From the NCBI GenBank assembly GCA_020636405.1, contig JACJXW010000004.1, forward strand, positions 682,001 through 746,000: a stretch of DNA of 64,000 nucleotides, in the 5' to 3' direction. The notes under the pieces are model-generated. The model made no database searches, had not been told where the DNA came from, and worked only from the letters and a program-made list of their open reading frames with translations. Within the stretch, counting starts at the first letter, position 1. Each line of letters opens with the position of its first letter. The stretch is from Lewinellaceae bacterium. Its GTDB lineage: Bacteria; Bacteroidota; Bacteroidia; Chitinophagales; Saprospiraceae. A program made the position numbers and the translations under genes. This document shows positions 27,488 through 36,557 of the stretch, in pieces.

Positions 27488-27522
27488 CAAAGCCCCCCGG
27501 CCTTTTAACCGGAAGGGCTTTG
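27488..27522 (-). terminator. Terminator downstream of tRNA-Gly
   Basis: CAAAGCCC and GGGCTTTG form the outer stem with an inner CCGG pair; on the - strand it is followed by TTGTTTTAT. It lies nine bases beyond the tRNA 3' end. Confidence 0.8.
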
Positions 27523-27530
27523 TGTATCCG

Positions 27531-27603
27531 AGCGGCAAACGAGACTCGAACTCGCGACCCTCAGCTTGGGAAGCTGATGCTCTACCAACTGAGCTACTGC
27601 CGC
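27531..27603 (-). tRNA. tRNA-Gly (anticodon CCC)
   Basis: The - strand folds as a full cloverleaf. Acceptor GCGGCAG pairs with TTGCCGC (one G-T), the D arm is GCTCAGTTGGTAGAGC, the anticodon arm TCAGC-TTCCCAA-GCTGA gives anticodon CCC, and the T arm is GCGAG-TTCGAGT-CTCGT. The discriminator base is T and the CCA end is not encoded. The 3' end points towards the AT-rich DUF3800 island, and tRNA 3' ends are common integration sites, but no duplicated tRNA end is visible. The palindrome TCCGCCGAAGCCTTAAGCGA just upstream (from 27609) is a short interspersed palindrome. Confidence 0.92.
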
Positions 27604-27838
27604 CTGTGTCCGCCGAAGCCTTAAGCGAAGGCGGAAGCTCATTTATGCCCACAATATTACCAATTCCAAAGCATATATGCAATGAGAAAAGTTCCCAAAC
27701 TTTTCCGGGATTTTCCGTTTTTGCGATCCCATAGCTTCTGAGGCGGCACAGCTTCCTTTTCATTTTCAATTTTCCTACCTTCACCGTCAGTCCTCTCTCG
27801 ATTGGAGAAGGCCGCAACGCTTTTTAAAACCACCATTC

Positions 27839-29782
27839 ATGAACCGGTTATTCTGCATCCTGGTATTTCTCAGTTTTAGCATCGATAATATCGACGCTCA
27901 GCCCACCCTTGCCGAACAGTTGGGTTATCCCCCGGGCAGCCGGCTGCTCATTATCCACGCCGACGACCTTGGAGTGGCCCATTCCGAGAATGTCGCCAGC
28001 TTTCGGGCCATGGCCGAGGGCTCCGTCCGCTCGGCAAGCATCATGCCGCCCTGCCCCTGGATGGCCGAAGTGGCCGACTGGGCAAAGGAAAACCCCGATC
28101 ACGACCTGGGCATCCACCTCACCTTGACCAACGAATGGAACCACTTTCGCTGGGGGCCGGTAGCTCCGAAAAATGAAGTGCCGGGCCTGGTGAACGAGCT
28201 GGGCTTCCTGCATCCCGACTGCGCAGATGTAGCCGCCAGGGCGACCGCCGAAGAGGTGGAAAAGGAGCTGCGGGCCCAGATCGAGCAAACGCTCCGTTTC
28301 GGCATCCGGCCTACGCACCTCGACAGCCACATGGGGTGTCTCTTCTGGGGTAGGCCCGAATATTTCAAGATCTACCTGAAGCTGGGGCGGGAATACGGCA
28401 TTCCGGTAATGCTGACTAAAGATCCCCCATTAATGACGGAGTACCTTACCGATGACGATATGGTGCTGGATCACGTCTACACTGCTAATGTGAACAATTA
28501 CCAGGAGGGCATGGCCAATTATTACGAAAAGCTGCTGAAGGAACTCCCGGCAGGCGTCTCTGCCCTGCTGATCCATTGCGCCTATGACAACCTTGAATTC
28601 CAGGGCATAGCCGTAGATCACCCGGCCTGGGGCAATGCCTGGCGGCAGGCGGACTTCGATTTTTTCACCAGTGAAAAATGCAGGAAGATCCTGGAAGAGG
28701 AGAACATCCGGCTCGTCACCTGGCGGGAATTAGGAGCGCGCTGGCGGGAGAAAAGGCTCAAAGAAAAGATCGGACAGATGCTGCTGTACGGGTTTCGGGG
28801 CATGAGCACAGACGAGAATAGCTCCATCATACGGCATATCGAGGAAGGCAGAGTCGGCAATGTCATTTTTTTCGATTACGATGTGAAAAACCAGGAGTTT
28901 CGGCGCAATATCGAATCACCGGAGCAGGTGAAGGCGCTGGTAGACTCTCTGCAGGCCCACGCCAGTATCCCCCTGCTGGTGGCCATCGACCAGGAGGGCG
29001 GCCGGGTGCTGCGCCTGAAGCCAAAGTACGGCTTTCCCAACATCCCCTCCGCCCGGCACCTGGGAGTACTCAACAACCTGGACTCCACCCGCTACTACGC
29101 AGAGCTGAACGCCCACAATATGGCCAGCCTGGGCATCAACCTCAACTTCGCTCCGGTGGCGGACCTGAACATCGAGACCGAGTCCGGCGTTATCGGCCGC
29201 CTGGAACGCAGCTTCTCCGACGACCCGGAGATCGTAACCGAACAGGCACAGGCCGTGATCGACGCCCACCTGGCCAATGGGGTTATCCCGGTACTAAAAC
29301 ACTTCCCCGGCCACGGTAGCGCCCGCAACGATAGCCACAAAGGCCTGACTGATGTAACCGAAACCTGGAGCGAAAAGGAGCTCGAACCTTATCGCCGGAT
29401 CATCGGACAGGGCTATCAGGGCGCGGTGATGACCGCCCACGTTTTCAACCAGAAAATCGACGAAAAATACCCCGCTACCCTTTCCGCCAAAGCCATCAGC
29501 ATCCTTCGGGACAGCATCGGGTACGAGGGCGTTATTTTTTCCGACGATATGCAGATGGAGGCCATTGCCAGTGAGTACGGACTGGAGGAGGCCATCGTGC
29601 TCTGCATCAATGCCGGCGTCGACGTGCTCTGCTTCGGCAACAACCTGGGCTACGATGAATCCATACCGGAGCAATTCCAGGCGATCGTGCTGAAGGCGGT
29701 GGAGGAAGGAAAGATCAGCCCGGAACGTATTGATGAGGCCTATGAGCGGGTGATGCGGCTGAAAGGGCGGTTGGGAAAATGA
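27839..29782 (+). CDS. Bifunctional ChbG/YdjC deacetylase fused to NagZ-type GH3 beta-N-acetylhexosaminidase
   Basis: A 647-residue exported protein (signal peptide MNRLFCILVFLSFSIDNIDA). Residues about 25-300 are a ChbG/YdjC-type carbohydrate deacetylase with metal-binding HADDLG (H40, D42, D43) and HLDSHMG (H160, H164), plus GIHLTLTNEW. Residues about 310-640 are a family-3 glycoside hydrolase of the NagZ type: KIGQMLLYGFRG, VAIDQEGGRVLRL, the catalytic dyad block KHFPGHGSARNDSH (H500) and the nucleophile in IFSDDMQMEAI (D569). Together the enzyme could remove acetyl groups from, and cleave, N-acetylated oligosaccharides from chitin or peptidoglycan. Separate genes for these two activities are the norm, so the fusion is unusual. 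It is followed by another GH3 gene. Confidence 0.85.
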   Translation: MNRLFCILVFLSFSIDNIDAQPTLAEQLGYPPGSRLLIIHADDLGVAHSENVASFRAMAEGSVRSASIMPPCPWMAEVADWAKENPDHDLGIHLTLTNEWNHFRWGPVAPKNEVPGLVNELGFLHPDCADVAARATAEEVEKELRAQIEQTLRFGIRPTHLDSHMGCLFWGRPEYFKIYLKLGREYGIPVMLTKDPPLMTEYLTDDDMVLDHVYTANVNNYQEGMANYYEKLLKELPAGVSALLIHCAYDNLEFQGIAVDHPAWGNAWRQADFDFFTSEKCRKILEEENIRLVTWRELGARWREKRLKEKIGQMLLYGFRGMSTDENSSIIRHIEEGRVGNVIFFDYDVKNQEFRRNIESPEQVKALVDSLQAHASIPLLVAIDQEGGRVLRLKPKYGFPNIPSARHLGVLNNLDSTRYYAELNAHNMASLGINLNFAPVADLNIETESGVIGRLERSFSDDPEIVTEQAQAVIDAHLANGVIPVLKHFPGHGSARNDSHKGLTDVTETWSEKELEPYRRIIGQGYQGAVMTAHVFNQKIDEKYPATLSAKAISILRDSIGYEGVIFSDDMQMEAIASEYGLEEAIVLCINAGVDVLCFGNNLGYDESIPEQFQAIVLKAVEEGKISPERIDEAYERVMRLKGRLGK

Positions 29783-29845
29783 ACACCAGGGTAAATTTTT
29801 CAGAACCCGGCAATTTTGGTAGTTTCACACGGAAAAGGCATTAAA

Positions 29846-32026
29846 ATGAAAAAGATTACGCTAGTTGTACTTTCATTGTTTTTTATAGGCCAGGCCGCAG
29901 TAGCCCAGCCATCGGAAAAAGGAATAGAGGCCAAAATCGACAGCATCCTTTCCCTCCTCACCCTGGAAGAAAAGGTAGCTATGTGCCATGCCCAATCGAA
30001 ATTCAGCTCCCCCGGAGTGCCTCGGCTGGGCATACCGGAGATCTGGATGTCGGACGGCCCCCACGGGGTACGGGCGGAGATCAACTGGGACAACTGGGGC
30101 TACGCCGGCTGGACCAACGACTCGATCACGGCCTTTCCTGCCCTGACCTGCCTGGCGGCTACCTTCAACCCGGAACTTTCCCACCAATACGGCGTGGCGG
30201 TGGGCGAGGAAGCCCGTTACCGCAAAAAGGATATTCTGCTGGGGCCGGGCGTGAACATTTACCGCACCCCGCTCAATGGGCGCAACTTCGAATACATGGG
30301 AGAAGACCCACACCTGGCCTCTGTCCTGGTGGTGCCTTACATCAAAGGGGTACAGCAAAATGGGGTTGCGGCCTGCCTGAAACATTACGCCCTCAACAAC
30401 CAGGAATTGTGGCGCGGCCACATCAACGTGGAAGTGAGCGACAGGGCCTTATACGAGATCTATCTGCCGGCCTATAAAGCGGCGGTGCAGGAAGGCGGCG
30501 TCTGGTCGATCATGGGCGCCTACAACCAGTTCAGAGGGCAGCATTGCTGTCACAATGAACTCCTCCTGAACCAGATCCTGAAAACAGACTGGGGCTTCGA
30601 TGGCGTAGTGGTCACCGACTGGGGCGGCGCGCACGATACCCGGGAGGCTGCTCTGTACGGACTGGATATCGAAATGGGAACCGGAACGGACGGGCTGACT
30701 ACCTCTACCCGAAATGCATACGATAACTACTATCTCGCCCTCCCTTTCCTCAACCTGATAAAAAGTGGAGAAATAGAGGAGGCGGTAGTGGACGACAAGG
30801 TGCGCCGGATACTCCGGCTGATGTTCCGCACGAACATGAACCCCAGCCGCCCGTTAGGCAGAATCAATAACCCGGAACACCTTCATGTGGCCCGCGCCAT
30901 CGCCGGCGAGGGTATCGTGCTGCTGAAAAATGACGATCAATTTTTCCCCATCGACCCCACCCGGAAGATGACCATCGCCGTCATCGGTGAAAATGCTACC
31001 CGGGCCATGGCCGTAGGCGGTGGCTCCTCGGAGCTGAAGCCCAGAGATGAGGTCTCCCCCCTGAGAGGCTTGAAGGAGCGTTTCCGCAACGCCACCATTA
31101 TTCACTCCATGGGTTATGCTTCCGGGCCGCCCCAGTACGGGAGGGAGGTGCCCTCGAAACTCGATGCAGATTCCCTGCGCAACGCAGCGGTAAAGGCCGC
31201 CGCTCAGGCCGATGTCGTACTGTTCTTTGGAGGGTTGAACAAAAACCATTTCCAGGATTGTGAAGGAGGTGACCGCCTGCAATTCGGCCTCCCCTTTGGC
31301 CAGGACGAACTGCTCCGGGAACTGCTCCGGGCCAATGAAAACTTAGGTGTGGTCCTGGTCAGCGGCAATGCCGTAGCAATGCCATGGGCCTCGGAAGTTA
31401 AGGGCCTGATGCAGGCCTGGTACCTGGGGAGCGAGGCCGGCCATGCCCTGGCCGACGTGATCAGCGGAGACGTCAACCCGTCCGGAAAGCTGCCCTTTTC
31501 GTTCCCGGTTAAGCTCAGCGACAATGCCGCCCATCATTTTGGAGAACTCTCTTACCCGGGCGATAGCGTGAACCAGTATTACAAGGAAGATATTTTTGTA
31601 GGGTACCGCTGGCACGACACCCAAAAGATCAAGCCGCTGTTTGCGTTCGGCCACGGGTTATCGTACACCACCTTTGAACTGTCGGATGCCAAAACCGACA
31701 AGAAATCGTATGCTGCCGGTGAGACGATCACCGTGTCGTGCAAAATAACCAATACCGGTGGCGCCAATGGGGCGGAGGTGGCCCAGGTTTACGTCGGGAA
31801 ACCCAACTCAAGTGTAAAAAGGCCAGTAAAGGAATTGAAAGGCTTCCGGAAAGTCCACCTGGCAAAAGGGGGCAATACCCAGGTAGAGATCCCCATTGAG
31901 GTGGACGCCCTGGCTTTCTACGATGAGTCTATCTCCGGGTGGAACCTGGAAAAGGGGGCCTATACCATTTATGTCGGAACAGCTTCTGATGCTATTGCAC
32001 AGCAACTGGAAATCATGGTGAAATAG
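29846..32026 (+). CDS. GH3 beta-glucosidase/xylosidase-like glycosidase
   Basis: A 726-residue exported GH3 enzyme with signal peptide MKKITLVVLSLFFIGQAAVA. The N-terminal TIM-barrel domain shows DGPHGVRAEINWDNWGYA, LLGPGVNIYRTPLNGRNFEY, LKHYALNNQE and the nucleophile region VVVTDWGGAHD. The alpha/beta sandwich domain follows (GEGIVLLKNDD, RAMAVGGGSSEL, NSSVKRPVKELKGFRKV) with a C-terminal fibronectin III-like domain (YAAGETITVSCKITNTGG). Typical length is 700-760. It likely releases glucose or xylose from oligosaccharides in the periplasm. It begins 63 bases after the ChbG-NagZ gene in the same direction, so an operon is likely. The 215-base gap after it holds no gene. Confidence 0.93.
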   Translation: MKKITLVVLSLFFIGQAAVAQPSEKGIEAKIDSILSLLTLEEKVAMCHAQSKFSSPGVPRLGIPEIWMSDGPHGVRAEINWDNWGYAGWTNDSITAFPALTCLAATFNPELSHQYGVAVGEEARYRKKDILLGPGVNIYRTPLNGRNFEYMGEDPHLASVLVVPYIKGVQQNGVAACLKHYALNNQELWRGHINVEVSDRALYEIYLPAYKAAVQEGGVWSIMGAYNQFRGQHCCHNELLLNQILKTDWGFDGVVVTDWGGAHDTREAALYGLDIEMGTGTDGLTTSTRNAYDNYYLALPFLNLIKSGEIEEAVVDDKVRRILRLMFRTNMNPSRPLGRINNPEHLHVARAIAGEGIVLLKNDDQFFPIDPTRKMTIAVIGENATRAMAVGGGSSELKPRDEVSPLRGLKERFRNATIIHSMGYASGPPQYGREVPSKLDADSLRNAAVKAAAQADVVLFFGGLNKNHFQDCEGGDRLQFGLPFGQDELLRELLRANENLGVVLVSGNAVAMPWASEVKGLMQAWYLGSEAGHALADVISGDVNPSGKLPFSFPVKLSDNAAHHFGELSYPGDSVNQYYKEDIFVGYRWHDTQKIKPLFAFGHGLSYTTFELSDAKTDKKSYAAGETITVSCKITNTGGANGAEVAQVYVGKPNSSVKRPVKELKGFRKVHLAKGGNTQVEIPIEVDALAFYDESISGWNLEKGAYTIYVGTASDAIAQQLEIMVK

Positions 32027-32241
32027 CTTTTCCGGGTATCAAGAACGGAGAAGGGTACGCGAATTGGGCAATAAAGTGGAGCAATAGGGAGTCCTCTCAG
32101 AGTACCGGCGGTTGCCAGCAACCCGCATCGTCCGTGTCATCGCCTGATGCCGGGGTCCTTCACCCAAGGCTCCAGCCGTCGGCGAAAGCTATGGGCGTCC
32201 GCATACCTTTCCCTTGTATTTTATAGAGTAGCACATTGCAT

Positions 32242-33504
32242 TCATTCTATCCTTTCCCGGTGCGGTGTACTGAACCCCTCTGCCCGATATCGAACGTCCA
32301 TTTCCAGGGTAGATAAGTCGAACATCGCCGTCCACAACGTCCGGGTTTCGCCGGCGGTGAATTGTATGCCCTTCATGACATCAAACAGCTGGCTGACATC
32401 CCCGATGCCGGTTTCCAGCATGGGCTTTGCCTTTTGGTAGCGGGAGCAGTATCGCTCAATGAAATCCAGGCCCTCGAGATAGGCGGTGTTGGTCAACAAC
32501 AGGTAGGGTTTATCTCGCCGGAAAACGTGAGCATTCTTATCGGGGTCCCACTCCAGCACTGCGGCGGCGCCGTCAGCATCGGCGAGCAGCAGGTGGTTGA
32601 ACTCCTCGGGGAACCAGATGCGCACGGACTGGAAGAGACTAATGGCTTCTTCAACATTTGCGCATTTTTCCAGGGCGATGCGCACCATGTGGATCACCTG
32701 CACGGCAGGCACATTGGGGTAGTTGTAGCCTTCTTTCTGGTTGTAGCGGGCGGGGTTGCCGTTGGTGGCAACGCCGATGAAAAGCCCCTTTTCGTTCATA
32801 CCGTCGGTCACCCAGTGATAGGGCATGTAGCAGGAGTTGCCCAGCACCGCATAGCTGCCCTCCATTCTGGTGCTCACCAGGAAATGAGGGCGGTCCGACT
32901 GGTTGTCGAAATTGCGGCCAACGAGCTGCCGGCCTTCACGCTCCAGGAAATAAGAGGCCAGGCTGCAGGAAAAGTCTGTCTGGTCGATGAATTTCTGGTA
33001 GTTCAGCAGGTACCACCAGGCGCCCATGAAATATTCGTGCTCCATGTACCGCAGGTCTACTTCATCAAGGGTTAATCCTCTGGCTTCGGCCACCCCGCGC
33101 AGCAGGTCCAGGTAGGGCGGGTATAGTTCCTCATACATTTGCTCGATCTGCTGGTTGATGGCCTCATTTTCAGTGTTCCGGGTGGGGTGCCAGGAACCGA
33201 ATTTGGCCTTCGTGACCAGCCCTATCAGATAGCCCAGTTCGTAGTGCGTGCCTTCGATGCTCACTTTTTTGGGTAAGAGGCTAGGGCCGAACTCTACATA
33301 CCGGAGCACTTCCTTGTTCATCTGGCCGTTGGCTTGCTGGAGATAGGATTGAAATTCCAGGTCATAAGAATCCAGCAATTCCTGGGAGGGGAGAAAAGGG
33401 TTGGCCGTTTCTGCCTTCTCTTTTTGACAGGCGGAGAAGTTGATCGCCAGCAGTAGCGCCAACAGGATTCCCATCAGTAGGTGGAGCTGATGTGATGGTT
33501 TCAT
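32242..33504 (-). CDS. C45-type N-terminal nucleophile hydrolase, lipoprotein
   Basis: A 420-residue lipoprotein (signal peptide ends NFSAC; the Cys should be lipidated). The catalytic region of the acyl-CoA:6-aminopenicillanic acid acyltransferase/C45 family of Ntn hydrolases is visible as DFSCSLASYF with Cys as candidate nucleophile, followed by GRQLVGRNFDN, EGSYAVLGNSCYMPYHWV and DGMNEKGLFIGVATN, then HLLLADADGAAAVLEWD. Ntn enzymes usually activate by cleaving in front of the nucleophile. The substrate is not known; amidase activity on linear amides is the family theme. The frame extends to 33543, but ATG 33504 gives the signal peptide. It faces the GH3 gene convergently. Confidence 0.8.
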   Translation of the reverse strand: MKPSHQLHLLMGILLALLLAINFSACQKEKAETANPFLPSQELLDSYDLEFQSYLQQANGQMNKEVLRYVEFGPSLLPKKVSIEGTHYELGYLIGLVTKAKFGSWHPTRNTENEAINQQIEQMYEELYPPYLDLLRGVAEARGLTLDEVDLRYMEHEYFMGAWWYLLNYQKFIDQTDFSCSLASYFLEREGRQLVGRNFDNQSDRPHFLVSTRMEGSYAVLGNSCYMPYHWVTDGMNEKGLFIGVATNGNPARYNQKEGYNYPNVPAVQVIHMVRIALEKCANVEEAISLFQSVRIWFPEEFNHLLLADADGAAAVLEWDPDKNAHVFRRDKPYLLLTNTAYLEGLDFIERYCSRYQKAKPMLETGIGDVSQLFDVMKGIQFTAGETRTLWTAMFDLSTLEMDVRYRAEGFSTPHRERIE

Positions 33505-33823
33505 GCAAGTCGGGTTTTTGTGCGTGATCTGGTGATTTTGCAACTTGATAAGTTATGACATAGGTATTTGATAGTCAATGACTTTAGTCAACGATGGGTG
33601 TTGGGCGGAGAAGCGTGGGTATTGGCCCTGGTGTTAACCTGCCGGGTTCAGTAGCACAGAGCCACTCTGGAAATCCTGGAAGCCAATATTGAAATCGGGC
33701 TGATTGATTTTTATCATCCCTTTCCATGATAATTATCCTTTCCGGCTCCCTGGAATTGATCGAAATTTTGGAACGCTTTGGAAACCTCACAACTACACAT
33801 TCCCCCCAGTAAAAAACAGGATC

Positions 33824-34063
33824 ATGGAAAAGGCGGAAATCCAAACCAGGGTAATTAAAGTCATCTCCGGCGTTCTGGGAACGGAGGAGTCGATGATCGG
33901 CGAAAAGGATAACTTTATTTTTGATCTCGGGGCCGACTCCATGCAGAGCCTTCAACTGGTTGCCGGGTTTGAAGAAGCGTTCGACATTGAAATGGATGAA
34001 GACAAGGCGCTGGAAGTGCAAACGGTTGATGCTGCGGTTGATTTCATCGCCCAATACCTTTGA
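33824..34063 (+). CDS. Acyl carrier protein
   Basis: A 79-residue acidic helical protein. The conserved LGADSMQSLQLV carries the Ser that takes phosphopantetheine, and the flanks IKVISGVLGTEES and DIEMDEDKALEVQTVDAAVD follow the ACP pattern. Canonical acpP has LGADSLDTVELV, so this is a divergent paralogue used in a secondary pathway rather than fatty-acid synthesis core. It starts at ATG 33824. The next + strand gene, an ADP-forming acyl-CoA ligase, begins 297 bases further, with a 201-bp inverted-repeat element between. Confidence 0.85.
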   Translation: MEKAEIQTRVIKVISGVLGTEESMIGEKDNFIFDLGADSMQSLQLVAGFEEAFDIEMDEDKALEVQTVDAAVDFIAQYL

Positions 34064-34103
34064 ACCTAAAAAATGCAGGAAGTGGAACTGCAGAGAAATG
34101 AGA

Positions 34104-34304
34104 AACAGGAGTCATCCCAAATTTCTGAAATGTCAGGCCCTGTGAAATAAAAGCTTCGCTATTTCACAGGGCCGCTTGGAAATGCGGCCTTCGGCTGAAA
34201 TGTTTCCGTGCTGCAACGCTGCATTTCACCGGCAAAGCCGGGGCATTTCTCCGCGGGCAGCATTTCTTCATCGCGGATTGAAAAAAATCGGGATGACTCC
34301 TGTT
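34104..34304. mobile_element. 201-bp element with 15-bp perfect inverted ends
   Basis: AACAGGAGTCATCCC (34104-34118) is an exact inverted copy of GGGATGACTCCTGTT (34290-34304), and the match extends about five bases inward with two mismatches. Inside is a perfect 14-bp hairpin (34136-34149 with 34160-34173, GGCCCTGTGAAATA) and several GCATTTC units. It has no ORF. It could be a non-autonomous mobile element or a large structured regulatory sequence upstream of the acyl-CoA ligase. No target duplication is seen. Confidence 0.5.
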
Positions 34305-34360
34305 CCCTGGCACTTCTACGTGTTTCCAGCACCCGGCTTTTCGCAATTAAAATCTTCCTT

Positions 34361-36535
34361 ATGGCCGACCAGACAGAACTTCACCAGAAAAACCTGGAAA
34401 AGATCTTTTCGCCTCAATCCGTAGCCATCATCGGGGCCAATAAAAAAAAGGGCACGGTGCCGTTCGACATCCTCCATGGCATACTGATGGGAGAATTCAA
34501 TGGGCTCATCCTGCCCGTCAGCCCGGGCAAAACCCACATCGCAGGTATAAAGGCCTACAAGTACGTGACCGATATTGAAGATCCGGTTGACCTGGGCGTC
34601 ATCGTTTTCCCCAGCACGGTTGCCCATATGGCGCTGGAGCAGTGCGGCCAGAAAGGAATACGGTCGGTGATCATCATTTCGGCCGGGTTCAGGGAGGTAG
34701 GTGAAAAAGGAGTGACGCGAGAACAGCAACTGCTGGATATTGCCCGCAAATACGACATTTCCTTTATTGGGCCCAATTGCCTTGGGGTGATCAACACTGA
34801 TCCGAAGGTGCGCCTCAATGCCTCTTTTGCCCGGAAGATGCCGGCGGCGGGCCATATTGGGTTCCTTTCTCAAAGCGGCGCCTTATGTACTGCTGTACTG
34901 GATTATGCCGAAGCAAAGGGGATCGGATTTTCCAAATTCGTCAGCTTCGGCAATAAGGCCGACATCACCGAGGTCGACCTGTTGTACTACCTGATGCGGG
35001 ACGAGCAGACCAACGTCATCCTGCTTTATCTGGAGGAAGTCAGCGACGGGCGGGCCCTGATGGAAGCTGCCCGTGACGTCATCCGGCAGAGCGGCAAGCC
35101 GGTACTGGCCATCAAGTCGGGCCGCACGCGGGAGGGCGCTGCTGCCGCCGCTTCCCATACCGGCTCCCTGGCCGGCAGCGACGAGATCTGTGAGGCGGCC
35201 TTTCAACAGGCGGGCATCATCCGGTGCGGGAACATCGAAGAGATGTTCCACATTGCTACAGCGCTTTCGTACATGCCTGTCCCGAATTCCAACCGGGTGG
35301 CCATCATCACCAACGCCGGAGGCCCGGGAGTCCTGGCTACCGATGCCGCTATAAAGGAAGGCCTGGAACTGGCGGCCTTTTCGGAGGAAACCGCCCGAAA
35401 ACTGAAAAAGGCCCTTCCCAATACCGCCAATATCAATAATCCGGTCGACCTGATCGGCGATGCAACCGCCGATCGCTATGAGTCTGCTATGGAAGCCGTT
35501 TTCCAGGACGAGAATGTGGGCGGGGTGTTCGTCATCCTTACCCCCCAGTCCATGACCGACATCGACGCCATTGCCCGACAGGTAGCACAGGCGGCAAAGC
35601 AATACGACAAGCCGGTGTACGCTTCCTTCATGGGCGAGGCCAGCGTCGCTTCCGGCATCCGTATTCTGCAGGAAAATCAGATCCCCCACTATTCCCTTCC
35701 AGAATCCATGAGCCATGTTTTTGCCGTTGCCCATCGCTTTGGAAGGCTCCTGGAGAGAAAAAAGGAAAACGCGGTGGAGCCCGTTGTGCCCGGCAAGACA
35801 AAGGGCGGAGCGATCCTTCAGCAGGCGATGGGAGAAGGGAAAAGTTACCTGCAGGAATACGAAGCAGTTCAATTGCTGAAGGAATATGGATTTCCGGTAT
35901 GGGAAGGCCAAATAGCTGTTTCTGCAGACGATGCCGGGCATTTGGCCCGGAAGGTCGGCTTCCCGGCGGCACTGAAGATCCAGTCTGAAGATATTCTGCA
36001 CAAGGTGGATGTAGGCGGCGTGCAGTTGGGTGTTCAGACGGAGGAGGAGGCCCGGTCTGCCTATGACGCCATCATTTCCAGTGTCCGGTCCCATGTACCT
36101 CAGGCCGCCATACAGGGGGTTTACATTACCCGCCAGATACCCAGGGGAGAGGAGGTGATCCTCGGCATGAAGCGCGATCCCTCCTTTGGCCCGGTGATCC
36201 TGTTCGGCCTGGGCGGCACTTTTGTGGAAGTTTTCAGAGATATCCAGTTTCGGGTAGCGCCCCTGTCCCGAACGGAAGCTCTGGAAATGGTACAGCAAAC
36301 CAAGGCTTACAAGTTACTTGCCGGGACGAGGGGCCGTCCGCCAAAAGATTTGGAAGGTATAGTAGACGCCTTACAGAGGCTGAGCCAGTTGGCCCTGGGC
36401 CATCCGGAGATCCGGGAACTGGACATCAACCCGCTGATCGTCCTGGACGAAGGTAAAGGGTGCTTCGTGGCAGATGTAAAAGTATTCCTTGCCGAGCCTT
36501 CGTCAACGCCGGAGCACCACGAGTTCTACATATGA
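34361..36535 (+). CDS. ADP-forming acyl-CoA (acetate-CoA) ligase, fused subunits
   Basis: A 724-residue protein that converts acyl-CoA, ADP and phosphate to acid and ATP, or the reverse. The N-terminal CoA-binding domain (SVAIIGANKKKGTVPFDIL), succinyl-CoA synthetase alpha-like domain (HIGFLSQSGALCTAVLDYA), SKFVSFGNKADITEVDLLYY and the phosphohistidine region ASHTGSLAGSDEI are followed by a C-terminal ATP-grasp domain (residues about 490-700, GFPAALKIQSEDILHKVDVG, GPVILFGLGGTFVEVF). The start is ATG 34361; the open frame upstream runs through the inverted-repeat element. A 22-base gap to nagB suggests an operon. It may conserve energy from acyl-CoAs made in carbohydrate breakdown. Confidence 0.9.
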   Translation: MADQTELHQKNLEKIFSPQSVAIIGANKKKGTVPFDILHGILMGEFNGLILPVSPGKTHIAGIKAYKYVTDIEDPVDLGVIVFPSTVAHMALEQCGQKGIRSVIIISAGFREVGEKGVTREQQLLDIARKYDISFIGPNCLGVINTDPKVRLNASFARKMPAAGHIGFLSQSGALCTAVLDYAEAKGIGFSKFVSFGNKADITEVDLLYYLMRDEQTNVILLYLEEVSDGRALMEAARDVIRQSGKPVLAIKSGRTREGAAAAASHTGSLAGSDEICEAAFQQAGIIRCGNIEEMFHIATALSYMPVPNSNRVAIITNAGGPGVLATDAAIKEGLELAAFSEETARKLKKALPNTANINNPVDLIGDATADRYESAMEAVFQDENVGGVFVILTPQSMTDIDAIARQVAQAAKQYDKPVYASFMGEASVASGIRILQENQIPHYSLPESMSHVFAVAHRFGRLLERKKENAVEPVVPGKTKGGAILQQAMGEGKSYLQEYEAVQLLKEYGFPVWEGQIAVSADDAGHLARKVGFPAALKIQSEDILHKVDVGGVQLGVQTEEEARSAYDAIISSVRSHVPQAAIQGVYITRQIPRGEEVILGMKRDPSFGPVILFGLGGTFVEVFRDIQFRVAPLSRTEALEMVQQTKAYKLLAGTRGRPPKDLEGIVDALQRLSQLALGHPEIRELDINPLIVLDEGKGCFVADVKVFLAEPSSTPEHHEFYI

Positions 36536-36557
36536 GTTATTAACCAATCTTATCAAT

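Noticed and set aside
32027..32241. Possible remnant gene or intron end after the GH3 gene
   Set aside because: Short frames are present but none shows a family pattern on either strand; nothing can be supported.
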